A stretch of DNA of 64,000 nucleotides, from contig CANMVD010000007.1 of the NCBI GenBank assembly GCA_947501275.1, positions 49,570-113,569 of the forward strand, given 5' to 3'. Position 1 is the first letter of the stretch. Each line of letters starts with the position of its first letter. Both the position numbers and the translations under genes were made by a program. Positions 9,064 to 19,903 of this stretch are shown here, in pieces. The stretch is from an uncultured Tateyamaria sp. (GTDB lineage: Bacteria > Pseudomonadota > Alphaproteobacteria > Rhodobacterales > Rhodobacteraceae). The notes under the pieces were generated by a model, which saw nothing but the letters and a program-made list of their open reading frames with translations, made no database searches and was not told the origin of the DNA.

Positions 9064-9966
9064 TCAGATCACCAGCACCAGCCCCAGGATCGACGCAAGC
9101 AAAACACCCATACCGATCCACTCGCGCAAGGTGATGGCCTCGCGGAAAATCACGACGCTGACCAAGGCGCTGAAGATCAACTCGACCTGTCCTACCGCGT
9201 TCACATATCCCGCACTTTGCAGGGTGTAGGCCGTGAACCAGCAGAATGACCCGGCCATCGACATCAGGCCAACCCAAATTGCGACACGACGCGCAGCCCA
9301 AACCGCTCGCACCTGCCCCGGATCGCGCCAACGCAGCCAAAAGATCATCGCCACGGTTTGCATCGCTGTCACGGCCGCCAATGTCAGCCCGGCCCGCGCC
9401 AAAGGATCATCCAGCCCAAGGCTCAGCGTCGCACCTCGATAGCTGACGCCAGACACCGCAAACAACACGCCCGACGCAAGACCAAGGCCAACGGCCCGGT
9501 TGGCCATATCCCGCCAACGCGCGCTCTTCAGATCAGGCGGCGCGGACAACAACAGCACCCCAAACAGCCCCAAAGCAATCGCCGCCAACGCCCAGACAGT
9601 TGCCGCATCTCCAAGAACAACCCAGCCCACGATCACTGATTGCATGACTTCGGTTTTCTTGAACGTGATCCCAACGGCAAAATTGCGGGCCTTGAACAAC
9701 AACACAACGCAGACCGTGGCAAGGATCTGGGCCAATCCGCCCACAGCGCCATAGATCCAAAAATGCGCCGGCACCGGCGGGACGGTTTGCCTCGTTGCCA
9801 GCAGATAGGATGTGATCAACACCGCCACCAAAGGGGCGGAATACATGAACCGGGCAAGCGTCGCACCTCCAGCACTCAACGTGCCAAGCGACAACTGGCG
9901 TTGTAGCATGAACCGCAACGTCTGAAAGAAAGCCGCCGCCAGTGTGATCGGGATCCAAAGGGTCAT
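9064..9966 (-). CDS. DMT-superfamily (EamA) transporter
   Basis: About 300 aa, roughly 10 hydrophobic segments, EamA-like. Confidence 0.8.
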   Translation of the reverse strand: MTLWIPITLAAAFFQTLRFMLQRQLSLGTLSAGGATLARFMYSAPLVAVLITSYLLATRQTVPPVPAHFWIYGAVGGLAQILATVCVVLLFKARNFAVGITFKKTEVMQSVIVGWVVLGDAATVWALAAIALGLFGVLLLSAPPDLKSARWRDMANRAVGLGLASGVLFAVSGVSYRGATLSLGLDDPLARAGLTLAAVTAMQTVAMIFWLRWRDPGQVRAVWAARRVAIWVGLMSMAGSFCWFTAYTLQSAGYVNAVGQVELIFSALVSVVIFREAITLREWIGMGVLLASILGLVLVI

Positions 9967-9972
9967 GCCCCT

Positions 9973-10938
9973 CTATCTGCGATCGCTCCCCAAAGGACCA
10001 GAGGGCCGCGCCCACAACGGATGGGCCACCGGATCCTTGGCACGCAGGAAGTGATGGGCAAACACATCGCGATACGAGCCATAGCGGTAGCCGTCATTGC
10101 ACCCAAGATAACGTGTCAAATTGCTACGATAAAGCGTGGGCAATTGGTACCACGGCACCTTGGGATGCATATGGTGCACCACATGGAGGTTGTTGTTCAA
10201 AAACAAAAAGGCCAGCAGACCGCGATCCTCAATGATCACAGTGCGACCGCGAACTTTCTCATGCGCCTGATGCTCCAGAAAGGTGCGGATCTTGAGGATC
10301 GATAGGGCCGCATAGGCGCATATCAGGTAAAGCCACACAGGCATCGCAGACAGCGCCACCAGCCCGGTCACGAGGGCCACTCCCGGCACATGCCAAAGCC
10401 AACCGCGCATAACCTGCCCGTCGCCCGCTTTGATCGCCGCCCAATCCGACCGCATGAAAAAAACCTGTCCAATCACAGGGCCCACGATCATGCGCCCCAG
10501 CAACGTGTTGTTGTACATCAGCACCTTACGCTGCCATCCCGGCAGGCGCTGCCACACGGCCGGGTCCAGATAATTCGTCTCGGGATCGTCATAGGGATCG
10601 GTCAGATTGGCATCCTGATGGTGCGCGAGATGGGTGTCCCGGAACCGCAGATAGGGAATGAACAGGCCGGGGTTGATCCAGACCAGCGCCTCACTTGCCC
10701 GGCGCGACGGGAACGGGTGACCATGCAGCACTTCGTGGGTCAGCGATGCATGCAACACCAGCGCCAGCACTGTTACAACAGCCGCAACACCCGGCGCATG
10801 TGCCGCCATAACCGTCAAACCCAGACCGAGCGCGAGGATACAGGCCAGAAACAAAAGCAACGTACCCCACTCCGTGCGGGCCGGGCGGTCTTTGGGCAAT
10901 CGGCGTGAGGAAGCAACAGGTGGCAAGTCGGAGGTCAT
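9973..10938 (-). CDS. Membrane fatty acid desaturase
   Basis: His boxes HEVLHGH, HLAHH and HVVHHMHP. Confidence 0.87.
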   Translation of the reverse strand: MTSDLPPVASSRRLPKDRPARTEWGTLLLFLACILALGLGLTVMAAHAPGVAAVVTVLALVLHASLTHEVLHGHPFPSRRASEALVWINPGLFIPYLRFRDTHLAHHQDANLTDPYDDPETNYLDPAVWQRLPGWQRKVLMYNNTLLGRMIVGPVIGQVFFMRSDWAAIKAGDGQVMRGWLWHVPGVALVTGLVALSAMPVWLYLICAYAALSILKIRTFLEHQAHEKVRGRTVIIEDRGLLAFLFLNNNLHVVHHMHPKVPWYQLPTLYRSNLTRYLGCNDGYRYGSYRDVFAHHFLRAKDPVAHPLWARPSGPLGSDRR

Positions 10939-11020
10939 ACGGCAACGTAGAGCCCCGCCCCTACGTTGCGCAGGTCGAAAATTGTTAACAAGGCCAGCAA
11001 TCTGTGATTTAGATCAACAG

Positions 11021-11881
11021 ATGCAAGATATTATCGACAAGCGAGACCGGGCCGCCCAATTCCGCACCCGCCTCAACCGCGCAATGCAGGACCAGAACGT
11101 CAGCCAAAGCGCGTTGGCGCGACGGATCAACTCGGATCGCTCCACCATCTCGCAGGCGCTTACCGATGACGGCACCCGACTGCCCGGCGCACATGTGATC
11201 GGCGCCTGTGCGCAAGCCCTGGGAGTGTCCGCTGACTGGTTGCTGGGCTTGTCAGACCGCCCTGAAAGTGCCGCCGCCCTGAGCGCTGCTGCACTGTCAC
11301 TCACCCATGCACCACGCGCCCTGATCGACGAACGGATCTTTGGCTGGCACCAGGAGGCCGCAGGCTACAAGATCCGCCATGTCCCGGCCGTTTTGCCCGA
11401 CATGCTGAAGACTCAAGCCATGCTGGAATGGGAGTACAGACCCCACCTGGGACGCACAACGACGCAAGCCATCAACGCCTCACGGGATCGGCTTAACTGG
11501 ATGCGCGCTGCACAATCAGACTACGAAATCGCCATGCCACTGTACGAAGTCCACAGCTTTGCCGCAGGGACAGGCTATTATGGTGATCTGCCTGCAGACG
11601 TGCGGGTCGAACAGCTTGATCAACTGCACAGCCTCAGCACACAGCTTTACCCAAGGCTGCGGCTCTACCTTTTTGACCAACGCAAACTCTATTCCGCACC
11701 CATCACGATTTTCGGCCCATTGCTCGCCGTTCTCTATACAGGTGGTCACTATTTGGCATTCCGCGACCGCGAGCGGATCGAAACGCTGTCACTGCACTTT
11801 GACGAACTGGTGCGCCAGGCCGCTTTTACAGCGCGCGACATGCCCGACCACTTCGCAGAGCTGCGCAGCAGGATCCGGTAA
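11021..11881 (+). CDS. XRE-type helix-turn-helix transcriptional regulator
   Basis: SQSALARRINSDRSTISQAL N-terminal HTH; divergent from the desaturase. ATG at 11021 preferred over the longer ORF. Confidence 0.8.
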   Translation: MQDIIDKRDRAAQFRTRLNRAMQDQNVSQSALARRINSDRSTISQALTDDGTRLPGAHVIGACAQALGVSADWLLGLSDRPESAAALSAAALSLTHAPRALIDERIFGWHQEAAGYKIRHVPAVLPDMLKTQAMLEWEYRPHLGRTTTQAINASRDRLNWMRAAQSDYEIAMPLYEVHSFAAGTGYYGDLPADVRVEQLDQLHSLSTQLYPRLRLYLFDQRKLYSAPITIFGPLLAVLYTGGHYLAFRDRERIETLSLHFDELVRQAAFTARDMPDHFAELRSRIR

Positions 11882-11963
11882 CACTGCACCAGATCGCGAC
11901 CAGACAAAAGGGTCGGCGGGCGGGCGCATTTGCCGTCAGGCAAACAGACCGGCCCCGCCCCTT

Positions 11964-13439
11964 CTAGGGCCGTTGGCCCACCGCGCGCCCAGCCCCGTCC
12001 GGCAAAGGCAGATCGGCATGTGCCGCAGCCACACGCTCCAGCGCCGCAACAATCCGAGGCGCAGGATCAGATGGTCGGCGCGTCTCCAAACTGACATGCA
12101 ACAAGAAGTGCTCGCCCGTCGCCAAAACCCGGTCCCCTTCCACCATTTCATGAAACAGATGCATCTTCTTGCCCGCACCCGCCAGCACCTGCGTGCGCAC
12201 CTCAATCACTGCGCCCGCATGCACTTCATCGACATGGCGGATATGGGTTTCGGCGGTGAAATAGCTGCCCCCGGTCGCAATGTAATCCGCATCACAGCCA
12301 ATCATTTCCATGAAACGGTCCGTTGCATCACCGAAGGCCTGCAAATACTTGGCCTCATTCATGTGACCATTGTAGTCGGTCCAATCCAAAGGCACGGCCC
12401 TGCGCACTGTCAAAAGCGGCGCGGACACATCTTCCAGATCGACGATCCGGACGCCCAATGGCGTGCCTGCACGCAGCTGCGCCTCGTGGGCATTCATCAC
12501 CGCCCCCGCACCCCAGTCATTCAGCTTCAGCGCGCGCATCATGCCAACAAGGTTGTCATCACGGGCCCGCAACATCTCCGGGATACTCATATGCCCCGAC
12601 TGCACGTCTGACTGCCCCGCGATCAGATCGACCAGTTCGTCGGTAAATTCCGGCACATCCATCAACTTGGTCCACGGCCACTGCAAGGCCGGGCCAAACT
12701 GTGCCATGAAATGACGCATGCCCGCCTCACCTCCGGCAGTGCGATAGGTGTCAAACAACCCCATCTGCGCCCAGCGGATGCCAAAGCCCATGCGGATGGC
12801 CTCGTCAATCTCATGCGTCGTGGCCACGCCGTCCTTGACCAACCACAGGGCCTCGCGCCACACCGCTTCCAGAAAACGATCCGCAATGTGGGCGTCGATC
12901 TCTTTGCGCACACGTAAGGGGTAATGGCCCACCGACCGCAAGATGCCCTCGGCTTTCTCCACCAGCACCGGATCCGTCGCATCCGACGGCACAACTTCGA
13001 TCAATGGCATCAGGTAAACCGGGTTAAAGGGATGACAGACCATGATCTGTCCGGGGCGCACCGCCCCCGCTTGCAATTCGGACGGCTTGAACCCCGACGT
13101 GGATGACCCGATCACCGCATCCGCAGGACACGAAGCCTGCACATCCGCCAACACCTTGTGCTTGATCGCAAGGCGCTCCGGCACACTTTCCTGCACCCAA
13201 TCAACACCGGCGACAGCCTCGGCCAAGTCTACATGAAAGCTCAAAGTCCCCTCAGGCGGCAAAGCCACATCGGTAAGGCTCGGCAAGGCCCGTCGCGCCT
13301 GATGCAAAACCGGGGCCAGTTTGGCGTCAGCTTTCGGATCCGGGTCAAACACCCGCACGTCCCAGCCGTTCAGCAAAAATCGCGCTGCCCAGCCTCCGCC
13401 AATCACTCCGCCCCCGATGATAGCAGCCGTCTTCGTCAT
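11964..13439 (-). CDS. Carnitine 3-dehydrogenase fused to a hotdog thioesterase domain
   Basis: Rossmann motif AAIIGGGVIGGGWAARF, 3-HCDH fold, C-terminal hotdog VPLDWTDYNGHMNEAKYLQAF; next to a BKACE gene and a GlxA-type regulator. Confidence 0.85.
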   Translation of the reverse strand: MTKTAAIIGGGVIGGGWAARFLLNGWDVRVFDPDPKADAKLAPVLHQARRALPSLTDVALPPEGTLSFHVDLAEAVAGVDWVQESVPERLAIKHKVLADVQASCPADAVIGSSTSGFKPSELQAGAVRPGQIMVCHPFNPVYLMPLIEVVPSDATDPVLVEKAEGILRSVGHYPLRVRKEIDAHIADRFLEAVWREALWLVKDGVATTHEIDEAIRMGFGIRWAQMGLFDTYRTAGGEAGMRHFMAQFGPALQWPWTKLMDVPEFTDELVDLIAGQSDVQSGHMSIPEMLRARDDNLVGMMRALKLNDWGAGAVMNAHEAQLRAGTPLGVRIVDLEDVSAPLLTVRRAVPLDWTDYNGHMNEAKYLQAFGDATDRFMEMIGCDADYIATGGSYFTAETHIRHVDEVHAGAVIEVRTQVLAGAGKKMHLFHEMVEGDRVLATGEHFLLHVSLETRRPSDPAPRIVAALERVAAAHADLPLPDGAGRAVGQRP

Positions 13440-13475
13440 TGTTTTCTCTCCTGATCGACGCACTAGCAATGCGCC

Positions 13476-14033
13476 TTAGGGGGTCTCACCCAAGCGGCTC
13501 AGATCCCATCCATAAAATTCCAGAATTTGTCGGGCCGCCTTGACCCGATCCTGCGATCCACCCGCACGACGATCCAATATCGCACCATGACTGCCCGACG
13601 CCGTGCCCAGCGCAGCGGTGCGAAAATCCGCATCCACCCACATCACAACCAACGGCTCACCGCCCGCAACAGGGCGCAACACACCAGGCGCTTCGACTTC
13701 GTAAGCATCAGGTGGACACGCAACACAGGATCGATCCTGAACGACCAGATCCGCAGTCGCCCCCTCTAGCGAAAAAGTCGGCGCAGCAGTCTGCGGCGCA
13801 CCAAAGGAGGCAACCACATGCCAGTCACCGGCAAAACGGGTCGCATCAAACCGGGTCGTTGCACCGATGGGAGCCGTGGGATTGCGAAACGGGATCGGGC
13901 TGTCACTGGCGACAGGTGCCTGCACATCGCATGCCGCCAGCATCAGCGCCGCGGCACATCCCAGTGCGGATGCACCGACGCGATCCAAGATCTGCGTATA
14001 CTCTGCGTATAGCCTGTGCAGACCCGATCTCAC
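13476..14033 (-). CDS. Lipocalin-like lipoprotein
   Basis: Lipobox-like ALMLAACD; TRFAGDWHVVASFG; ATGA-type overlap with the upstream BKACE gene. Confidence 0.65.
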   Translation of the reverse strand: MRSGLHRLYAEYTQILDRVGASALGCAAALMLAACDVQAPVASDSPIPFRNPTAPIGATTRFDATRFAGDWHVVASFGAPQTAAPTFSLEGATADLVVQDRSCVACPPDAYEVEAPGVLRPVAGGEPLVVMWVDADFRTAALGTASGSHGAILDRRAGGSQDRVKAARQILEFYGWDLSRLGETP

Positions 14034-14941
14034 CCCTTGGGCGCCCGTTTCACGAGGCCCAGTTTCTCGCGCACCTCCGCTGGCCCGATCACCCGCGCAC
14101 CCATGTTTTCGATGATTGACCCGGCCCGCTCAACCAATTGCCAGTTCTCGGCCAGTACACCCTTGTCGAGCCACAGATTGTCTTCCAACCCAACGCGTAC
14201 ATTGCCGCCAGCCAACACAGCCGCGGCCACGTAGGCCATCTGATTACGGCCCAGCGAAAACGCGGAAAAGGTCCAGTCGTCGGGCACATTGTTGACCATC
14301 GCCATAAAGGTATTGAGATCATCTGGCGCGCCCCACGGCACCCCCATACACAGCTGAACCAACGCCGGCGCGTCTAACACGCCATCCGCAACCAGTTGTT
14401 TTGCATACCATAAATGGCCTGTGTCAAAGGCCTCGATCTCGGGTTTTACCCCCAACTCGGTCATCATGCGGCCCATGGTTGTCAACATGCCGGGCGTGTT
14501 GGTCATCACGTAATCGGCCTCGGCAAAGTTCATGGTGCCACAATCAAGCGTGCACATCTCGGGCAGGCATTCAGCCACATGGGCGACCCGTTCCGCCGCG
14601 CTGACCATGTCGGTTCCGGCAGCAAGCGGAAGCGGCGCATCTGGCCCGGCAAAGACCATATCCCCCCCCATCCCCGCTGTCAGGTTCAACACCACATCAA
14701 CGTCAGCTTCCCGGATACGATCCGTAACCTCCCGATAATAGGCGAGATCCCGACTTGGCGCGCCGGTCTCCGGGTCACGTACATGGCAGTGCACAACCGC
14801 CGCACCCGCCTTGGCCGCTGCAATCGCAGACCTCGCAATCTGTTCGGGACTGCGCGGCACATGCGGGCTGCGATCCTGCGTTCCACCCGATCCCGTCACT
14901 GCGCAGGTGATAAAGACCTCTCGGTTCATGGTCAGGGGCAT
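14030..14941 (-). CDS. BKACE/DUF849 beta-keto acid cleavage enzyme (probable 3-dehydrocarnitine cleavage)
   Basis: EVFITCAVTGSGGTQDRSPHVPRSPEQIA...AAVVHCHVRDPETGAPSRD, BKACE signature; in the carnitine cassette. Confidence 0.87.
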   Translation of the reverse strand: MPLTMNREVFITCAVTGSGGTQDRSPHVPRSPEQIARSAIAAAKAGAAVVHCHVRDPETGAPSRDLAYYREVTDRIREADVDVVLNLTAGMGGDMVFAGPDAPLPLAAGTDMVSAAERVAHVAECLPEMCTLDCGTMNFAEADYVMTNTPGMLTTMGRMMTELGVKPEIEAFDTGHLWYAKQLVADGVLDAPALVQLCMGVPWGAPDDLNTFMAMVNNVPDDWTFSAFSLGRNQMAYVAAAVLAGGNVRVGLEDNLWLDKGVLAENWQLVERAGSIIENMGARVIGPAEVREKLGLVKRAPKG

Positions 14942-15025
14942 GGCTCTCTCTTCTTCAGGTTTGGCTTGCGTTTATCAGCAGTTTGACATTCCTTTCCGCT
15001 GAAACTTTGCAAAAAGCGCAAATAA

Positions 15026-15961
15026 ATGACAAAAGTCGCAATTCTTGTGCTGAATGACACCAACACACTGTCGCTGGCTGCCGCAGTGGACCCGTTGCGC
15101 GCCGCCAACCGTCAGGCCGGTCGGGCCATGTTTGACTGGCACTTTGCCACCCCCACGGACGCAGCCGTCACCCTGACCAGCGGGCTGACTGTGCCACCCG
15201 CCCCGCTGCACCGCGCTGTGTCATGTGAGGTGCTGGTGCTTGTCGCAAGCTTTCAAGCCGCGCAACAATCCACACCGGACCTGCAACGCAGCGTGCGACG
15301 TTTGGCTCGGGGCGGCACAATTGTCATGGCCATTGACGGCGGCGCTTGGGTGGCGGCAAAGGCTGGCCTTCTTGATGGCCTAGAGGCGACAACCCATTGG
15401 GAAGATTTGGACATCCTCGCATCTCACTTCCCGGATATTCTGTTGCGGAATGCAAGATATGTGGTCTCTGACCGATGCTGGACAAGTGGCGGCGCGGCGC
15501 CAGCCCTCGACATGATGCTGCATCTGATCAGACACATTCATGGTGCGAAAATTGCAGCCAAAGTTGCAGCCAGCTTTATCCACACGGCTCAGCGGGCCCC
15601 AACAGACCCCCAGATCAAACACCCTCCACCGCTGCAACACTCAACGATCACAGCGCGGGCGCATCAATTGATGGAGGACAACCTCGCAACACCCCTGCCC
15701 ATCCCGGACATCGCAAAACGGCTCAACCGGAGCACACGCAGCCTGCAACAACACTTTCGCTCCACGTTGGGTATAACCGCCAAGGCGCATTACCTCGCAT
15801 TGCGGCTCAGCGAGGCACATCGCCTGCTGACACAAACTCAGATTGGATTGCAGGACATCGCGCTGACGACAGGGTTTGCGACGCAATCCAGCCTCGCCAG
15901 AGCCTTCAAATCGGCCTACGGCATGGCGCCAAGGCAAGCGCGGCTGACCCGGTTCAATTGA
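15026..15961 (+). CDS. GlxA/CdhR-type transcriptional regulator (DJ-1/PfpI plus AraC HTH)
   Basis: N-terminal class-I GATase-like domain and C-terminal AraC HTH (IPDIAKRLNRSTRSLQQHFRSTLG); divergent from the carnitine genes. Confidence 0.88.
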   Translation: MTKVAILVLNDTNTLSLAAAVDPLRAANRQAGRAMFDWHFATPTDAAVTLTSGLTVPPAPLHRAVSCEVLVLVASFQAAQQSTPDLQRSVRRLARGGTIVMAIDGGAWVAAKAGLLDGLEATTHWEDLDILASHFPDILLRNARYVVSDRCWTSGGAAPALDMMLHLIRHIHGAKIAAKVAASFIHTAQRAPTDPQIKHPPPLQHSTITARAHQLMEDNLATPLPIPDIAKRLNRSTRSLQQHFRSTLGITAKAHYLALRLSEAHRLLTQTQIGLQDIALTTGFATQSSLARAFKSAYGMAPRQARLTRFN

Positions 15962-16079
15962 CGAACAAAACGACGTGGTACGGGGTCGGCCCGCCCCAAT
16001 GTCCCTTCCCCCGAGGGGAAGGTCAGGCAGGGGGTCACCGGCGCATCGCGTGCGCGTCAGCGCGCTGTAAGATCACGGC

Positions 16080-17123
16080 TCAAAACGGCATCGGATGCGC
16101 TCGGTGCGCAGCGTCAATGTCTGACATGACGTCTTGCGACAACGTCAATTCCGATGCGCCAATGGCCACATCCAACTGCGCAACGCTGGTCGCTCCGAAG
16201 ATCACAGACGCCATGAACGGACGCGTCATGGCCCAGGCCAGTGCCATTTGCGATGGATCAAGACCATGGCGTGCCGCAATATCCAGATAAGCGCCGACCG
16301 CTTCGAATGCGCGTTGCGTCTTGCGCCCGCCCAAATCGGCATTCAAAGACAATCGCGACCCGTCCGGAACCGCACCATCTTGATACTTGCCCGTCAAAAG
16401 ACCTGTCGCGAGCGGAGAAAACGACAACAAGCCAATGTCTTCGTTCACACTCAGTTCCGCAAGATCCGTGTCATAGAGACGGCAGAGCAACGAATACTCG
16501 TTCTGGATTGTCGCCACACGCGGCCCACCTGTGCGAGCAGCCGAGGCCAGCCACTCCGTTGTCCCCCACGCACTTTCATTGGACAAACCAAACGCGCGTA
16601 TTACACCGCGCTGCACCTGATCCTGCAAGGCGCCCATGCAATCATCCATGTTCTGGCGGACCTCATCCGGCTTTTGCGCAGATGGATCATATGTCCAGTT
16701 TTGGCGGAACATATAACTCCCGCGATTGGGCCAGTGAAATTGGTAAAGATCAATGTAATCCGTGTTCAAGCGCCGCAATGAGCCCTCGATTGCGCTGGCA
16801 ATGCTCTCGGACGTGATGGGGGCTCCATTGCGGACATGGCGCATTCCGGCCCCAGACACCTTTGTCGCCAAGACCACGTTGTTGCGCCGCCGTACCCGTT
16901 CAAACCACAATCCTATGATACGCTCAGTGCGTCCGATCGTCTCTGCACTGATGGGATTGACGGGATACATTTCCGCGGTATCGACAAAGTTGATACCGGC
17001 ATCCAGCGCGCGCTCAATCTGTGCATGTCCCTCTTCTGCTGTGTTTTGGGTTCCCCATGTCATTGATCCCAGACACAGGGCCGAAACGTCGATCCCTGTG
17101 CGACCGAGTGTGCGCCGTTCCAT
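16080..17123 (-). CDS. Aldo/keto reductase
   Basis: RTLGRTGIDVSALCLGSMTWG...AGINFVDTAEMYP; DYIDLYQFHWP. Confidence 0.9.
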   Translation of the reverse strand: MERRTLGRTGIDVSALCLGSMTWGTQNTAEEGHAQIERALDAGINFVDTAEMYPVNPISAETIGRTERIIGLWFERVRRRNNVVLATKVSGAGMRHVRNGAPITSESIASAIEGSLRRLNTDYIDLYQFHWPNRGSYMFRQNWTYDPSAQKPDEVRQNMDDCMGALQDQVQRGVIRAFGLSNESAWGTTEWLASAARTGGPRVATIQNEYSLLCRLYDTDLAELSVNEDIGLLSFSPLATGLLTGKYQDGAVPDGSRLSLNADLGGRKTQRAFEAVGAYLDIAARHGLDPSQMALAWAMTRPFMASVIFGATSVAQLDVAIGASELTLSQDVMSDIDAAHRAHPMPF

Positions 17124-17216
17124 GCAAGTCTTCTCCGTCTTTAAACCCGGGTCAGCCTAACGGGGAAACTAGGACCTGCAAGTGAACAGGGTATGAATTT
17201 CAAATTCACAGCTTGA

Positions 17217-17231
17217 GAACAAAAGATGAAC
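17217..17231 (+). promoter_or_regulatory. Alphaproteobacterial LexA/SOS box GAAC-N7-GAAC
   Basis: Exact gaacaaaagatgaac, 16 nt upstream of the ATG of the imuA-like gene. Confidence 0.8.
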
Positions 17232-17247
17232 ACTCTAGAATTGTCTC

Positions 17248-17886
17248 ATGCCTGTTCCCACCTCTCTGCTGCAACACACCAAAACACGCGCCACCTGCGG
17301 CCTGCCGCTTCTGCCCCATGCCTCAGAGCATGGCGCGGGGCCCGATCTTTCGCGGGGCCGTGTCCATGAGCTGTGCGGTCCCGCCCGGCATCGCCTCGCG
17401 CTGTGGCTTGTGGCCCAGACCACGGGACCCGTGCTGTGGATTGCACCTGATTGGGGGGCCGACCGGCTCAATCCATGCGGCCTTATGCCCTTTGTCGACC
17501 CTGCCCGCCTGATCCTTGTGCACCCCAAACGGGCCGAAGATGTGTTATGGAGTATGGAAGAAGTGTTGCGATCGGGCGCTGTGGCGCTCGCCATCGCCGA
17601 TCTGCCCGGCCTGCCCGCCCTAACGCCTGTGCGACGCATGCATCTGGCCGCAGAGGCTGGCGGCGCATCCGGCCCTGCCCCACTTGGATTACTGCTGACA
17701 CCGGGCATGGGAGGGGCACAGGGCGTCGAAAGCCGCTGGCACCTGTCTGCGGATCACTGCGGCAAACCCGGCAAATGGCGGCTCACACGGTTGCGTGCAC
17801 GTATGGCCCCCGAGCACAGTTGGCAGGTCACACGGCAAAAGGGACACCCCCTGCCCCGCATCACGCAAAGCATCAAGGTTGCGTGA
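17248..17886 (+). CDS. imuA: ImuA-like (RecA/SulA-related) translesion mutasome protein
   Basis: [44 protein letters not shown]..., ImuA-like pattern; preceded by an SOS box. Confidence 0.7.
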   Translation: MPVPTSLLQHTKTRATCGLPLLPHASEHGAGPDLSRGRVHELCGPARHRLALWLVAQTTGPVLWIAPDWGADRLNPCGLMPFVDPARLILVHPKRAEDVLWSMEEVLRSGAVALAIADLPGLPALTPVRRMHLAAEAGGASGPAPLGLLLTPGMGGAQGVESRWHLSADHCGKPGKWRLTRLRARMAPEHSWQVTRQKGHPLPRITQSIKVA

Positions 17887-17951
17887 GAACTGGATGGAAT
17901 CCCGAGCCTGCGTGTTACCTCTGCATCAACGGCTCGAAAAAGGAACCCATC

Positions 17952-18551
17952 ATGCACCGCCGTCACATGCTCGCCCTCACGTTCGCCGCCCTCGCACAGC
18001 CTGCGCTGACCAGAACTGCATTTGCAGCCCCCACGCCCTACAAATTGGCGCGCGCCGGGGCGAGCATCACCTACACCTTCACGCTCAACGGCAATCCGGT
18101 CAAAGGAACCGTGCCGGTAAACCGCGCAGATCTGGTAATAGATCCGGGCAACCTCGCTGCCTCGACCGCCGATGTCACCGCTGATGTACGGCGCGCACGC
18201 ACCGGTTTGATCTTTGCCACCGAGGCGCTGAAATCCAAGGGCGTATTGGACGCTCAGGGCTTCCCACAGGCGCGTTTCACATCCACCAAGGTGATCCTTG
18301 GCCCAGGCGGGCGCATTTCCAACGGTGCGGCCCTTGAGGGGCGGCTGACCCTGCGCGGGGTCACGCGCCCCGTACGTTTTGATACCAACCTGTATCGCGC
18401 ACCGGGCAGTGCTGCCGATGATCTGAGCGCACTCAGTGTCCATCTGAAGGGGCGTGTGAACCGGCGCGATTTTGGCGCAAACGGCTATGGTGACATCGTC
18501 GCTGACACTGTTGGTATCGACATCAAAGCAGAAATCAGCACCACCCGCTAA
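17952..18551 (+). CDS. YceI family periplasmic protein
   Basis: Signal peptide plus YKLARAGASITYTFTLNGNPVKGTVP...LEGRLTLRGVTRPVRFD YceI core. Confidence 0.88.
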   Translation: MHRRHMLALTFAALAQPALTRTAFAAPTPYKLARAGASITYTFTLNGNPVKGTVPVNRADLVIDPGNLAASTADVTADVRRARTGLIFATEALKSKGVLDAQGFPQARFTSTKVILGPGGRISNGAALEGRLTLRGVTRPVRFDTNLYRAPGSAADDLSALSVHLKGRVNRRDFGANGYGDIVADTVGIDIKAEISTTR

Positions 18552-18617
18552 AAACGACGCGACTTCGTCGATTAACCGCTAGGCATGGCTGGCCCGACCC
18601 GTCACGGTGAGGCCACC

Positions 18618-19844
18618 ATGCGCATGCTGATTTCATTTGCCGCCCTGTTCCTGTCTGTTGTTCTTATGCAGCTCAGCTCGGGGGCATTGGGGCCTTTGGA
18701 TGCGCTGTCCGGTCTCGCGCTCGAATTTTCCCGCCAAGAGATCGGGCTTTTGGGATCGGCACATTTCCTTGGGTTTTTCATAGGATGCTGGTGGGCACCA
18801 CGCCTGATGGGCAGTGTCGGACACTCCCGCGCCTTTGCAGCATTTACAGCCGCAGGCGCCATTGGACTGCTGGCGCACATGCTGATCGTGGATTCTGTGG
18901 CATGGGCCGTGATGCGGGTCGCTTCGGGCCTGTGTGTGGCGGGGTGCTATACCGTGATCGAAGCCTGGCTACAGGCCAAAGTCACCAATGAAACACGTGG
19001 GCGGGCCATGGGTATTTACCGCGTGATCGACATGGGTGCATCGCTGGCAGCGCAACTGATGATCGGTGTTCTCGAACCGGCGAGTTACGTCAGCTACAAC
19101 ATTCTGGCCATTGTGTGCTGCGCAGCGCTTCTGCCTCTGACTCTGACCAAGGTGAAACAACCCGACACGCCCTCGGCCCCACGCCTGCGCCCGCGGCTTG
19201 CGGCACAACGCTCTCCATTGGCAGCTGCCGGAGTCGTGGTTGCCGCCCTGTCCAGCGCCTCTTTTCGCATGGTCGGCCCAATTTACGGACAGGATGTCGG
19301 TCTCAGTCCAAGCCAGATTGCATGGTTCATGGCCGCCTTTGTGTTAGGAGGGGCTGTGGCGCAATACCCCGTCGGGTGGCTGGCAGACAAATACGACAGA
19401 AGGTGGGTGCTGATCTGGCTGTCTGTCGCCGCCATGGTCAGCTGCGGCATTTCTGCAGGCTCCGGCGGCTTGGGCACTGCAGGCATCATGCTGACCGCAG
19501 GGTTGTTCGGGCTGACGACATTTCCGATCTATTCCGTGGCTGCCGCCCACGCACATGACTTTGCGGACAGTTCCGAACGGGTGGAGTTATCCGCTGCCCT
19601 CATGTTCTACTTTGCGCTTGGGGCAATTGCAGCGCCGTTTACAGCGTCAGCCTTGATCGAAGCATTTGGACCGCCCGCACTGTTTGGCATGGTTGCCCTT
19701 GGGCATGGGGCATTGGTCGTGTTCGGTCTGGCGCGCATGCGTGCACGGGCGGCCCCAACCGAGCGGACACGCTACGTTTATGCACCACGCACGTCTTTCC
19801 TGATCGGGCGATTGACAGGACGCACGCGCGAACGGGACGACTAA
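18618..19844 (+). CDS. MFS transporter
   Basis: About 12 hydrophobic segments; MFS loop motif [11 protein letters not shown]. Confidence 0.85.
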   Translation: MRMLISFAALFLSVVLMQLSSGALGPLDALSGLALEFSRQEIGLLGSAHFLGFFIGCWWAPRLMGSVGHSRAFAAFTAAGAIGLLAHMLIVDSVAWAVMRVASGLCVAGCYTVIEAWLQAKVTNETRGRAMGIYRVIDMGASLAAQLMIGVLEPASYVSYNILAIVCCAALLPLTLTKVKQPDTPSAPRLRPRLAAQRSPLAAAGVVVAALSSASFRMVGPIYGQDVGLSPSQIAWFMAAFVLGGAVAQYPVGWLADKYDRRWVLIWLSVAAMVSCGISAGSGGLGTAGIMLTAGLFGLTTFPIYSVAAAHAHDFADSSERVELSAALMFYFALGAIAAPFTASALIEAFGPPALFGMVALGHGALVVFGLARMRARAAPTERTRYVYAPRTSFLIGRLTGRTRERDD

Positions 19845-19903
19845 CCCTTCCCCCCTCCGGCCCACGCTGCTACACGGGCGCGACTTTCGCCAAAGGCTCT
19901 GAC

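Noticed and set aside
11559-12611. 350-aa plus-strand ORF overlapping the XRE and carnitine dehydrogenase genes
   Set aside because: Out of frame with two better-supported genes and no family resemblance.
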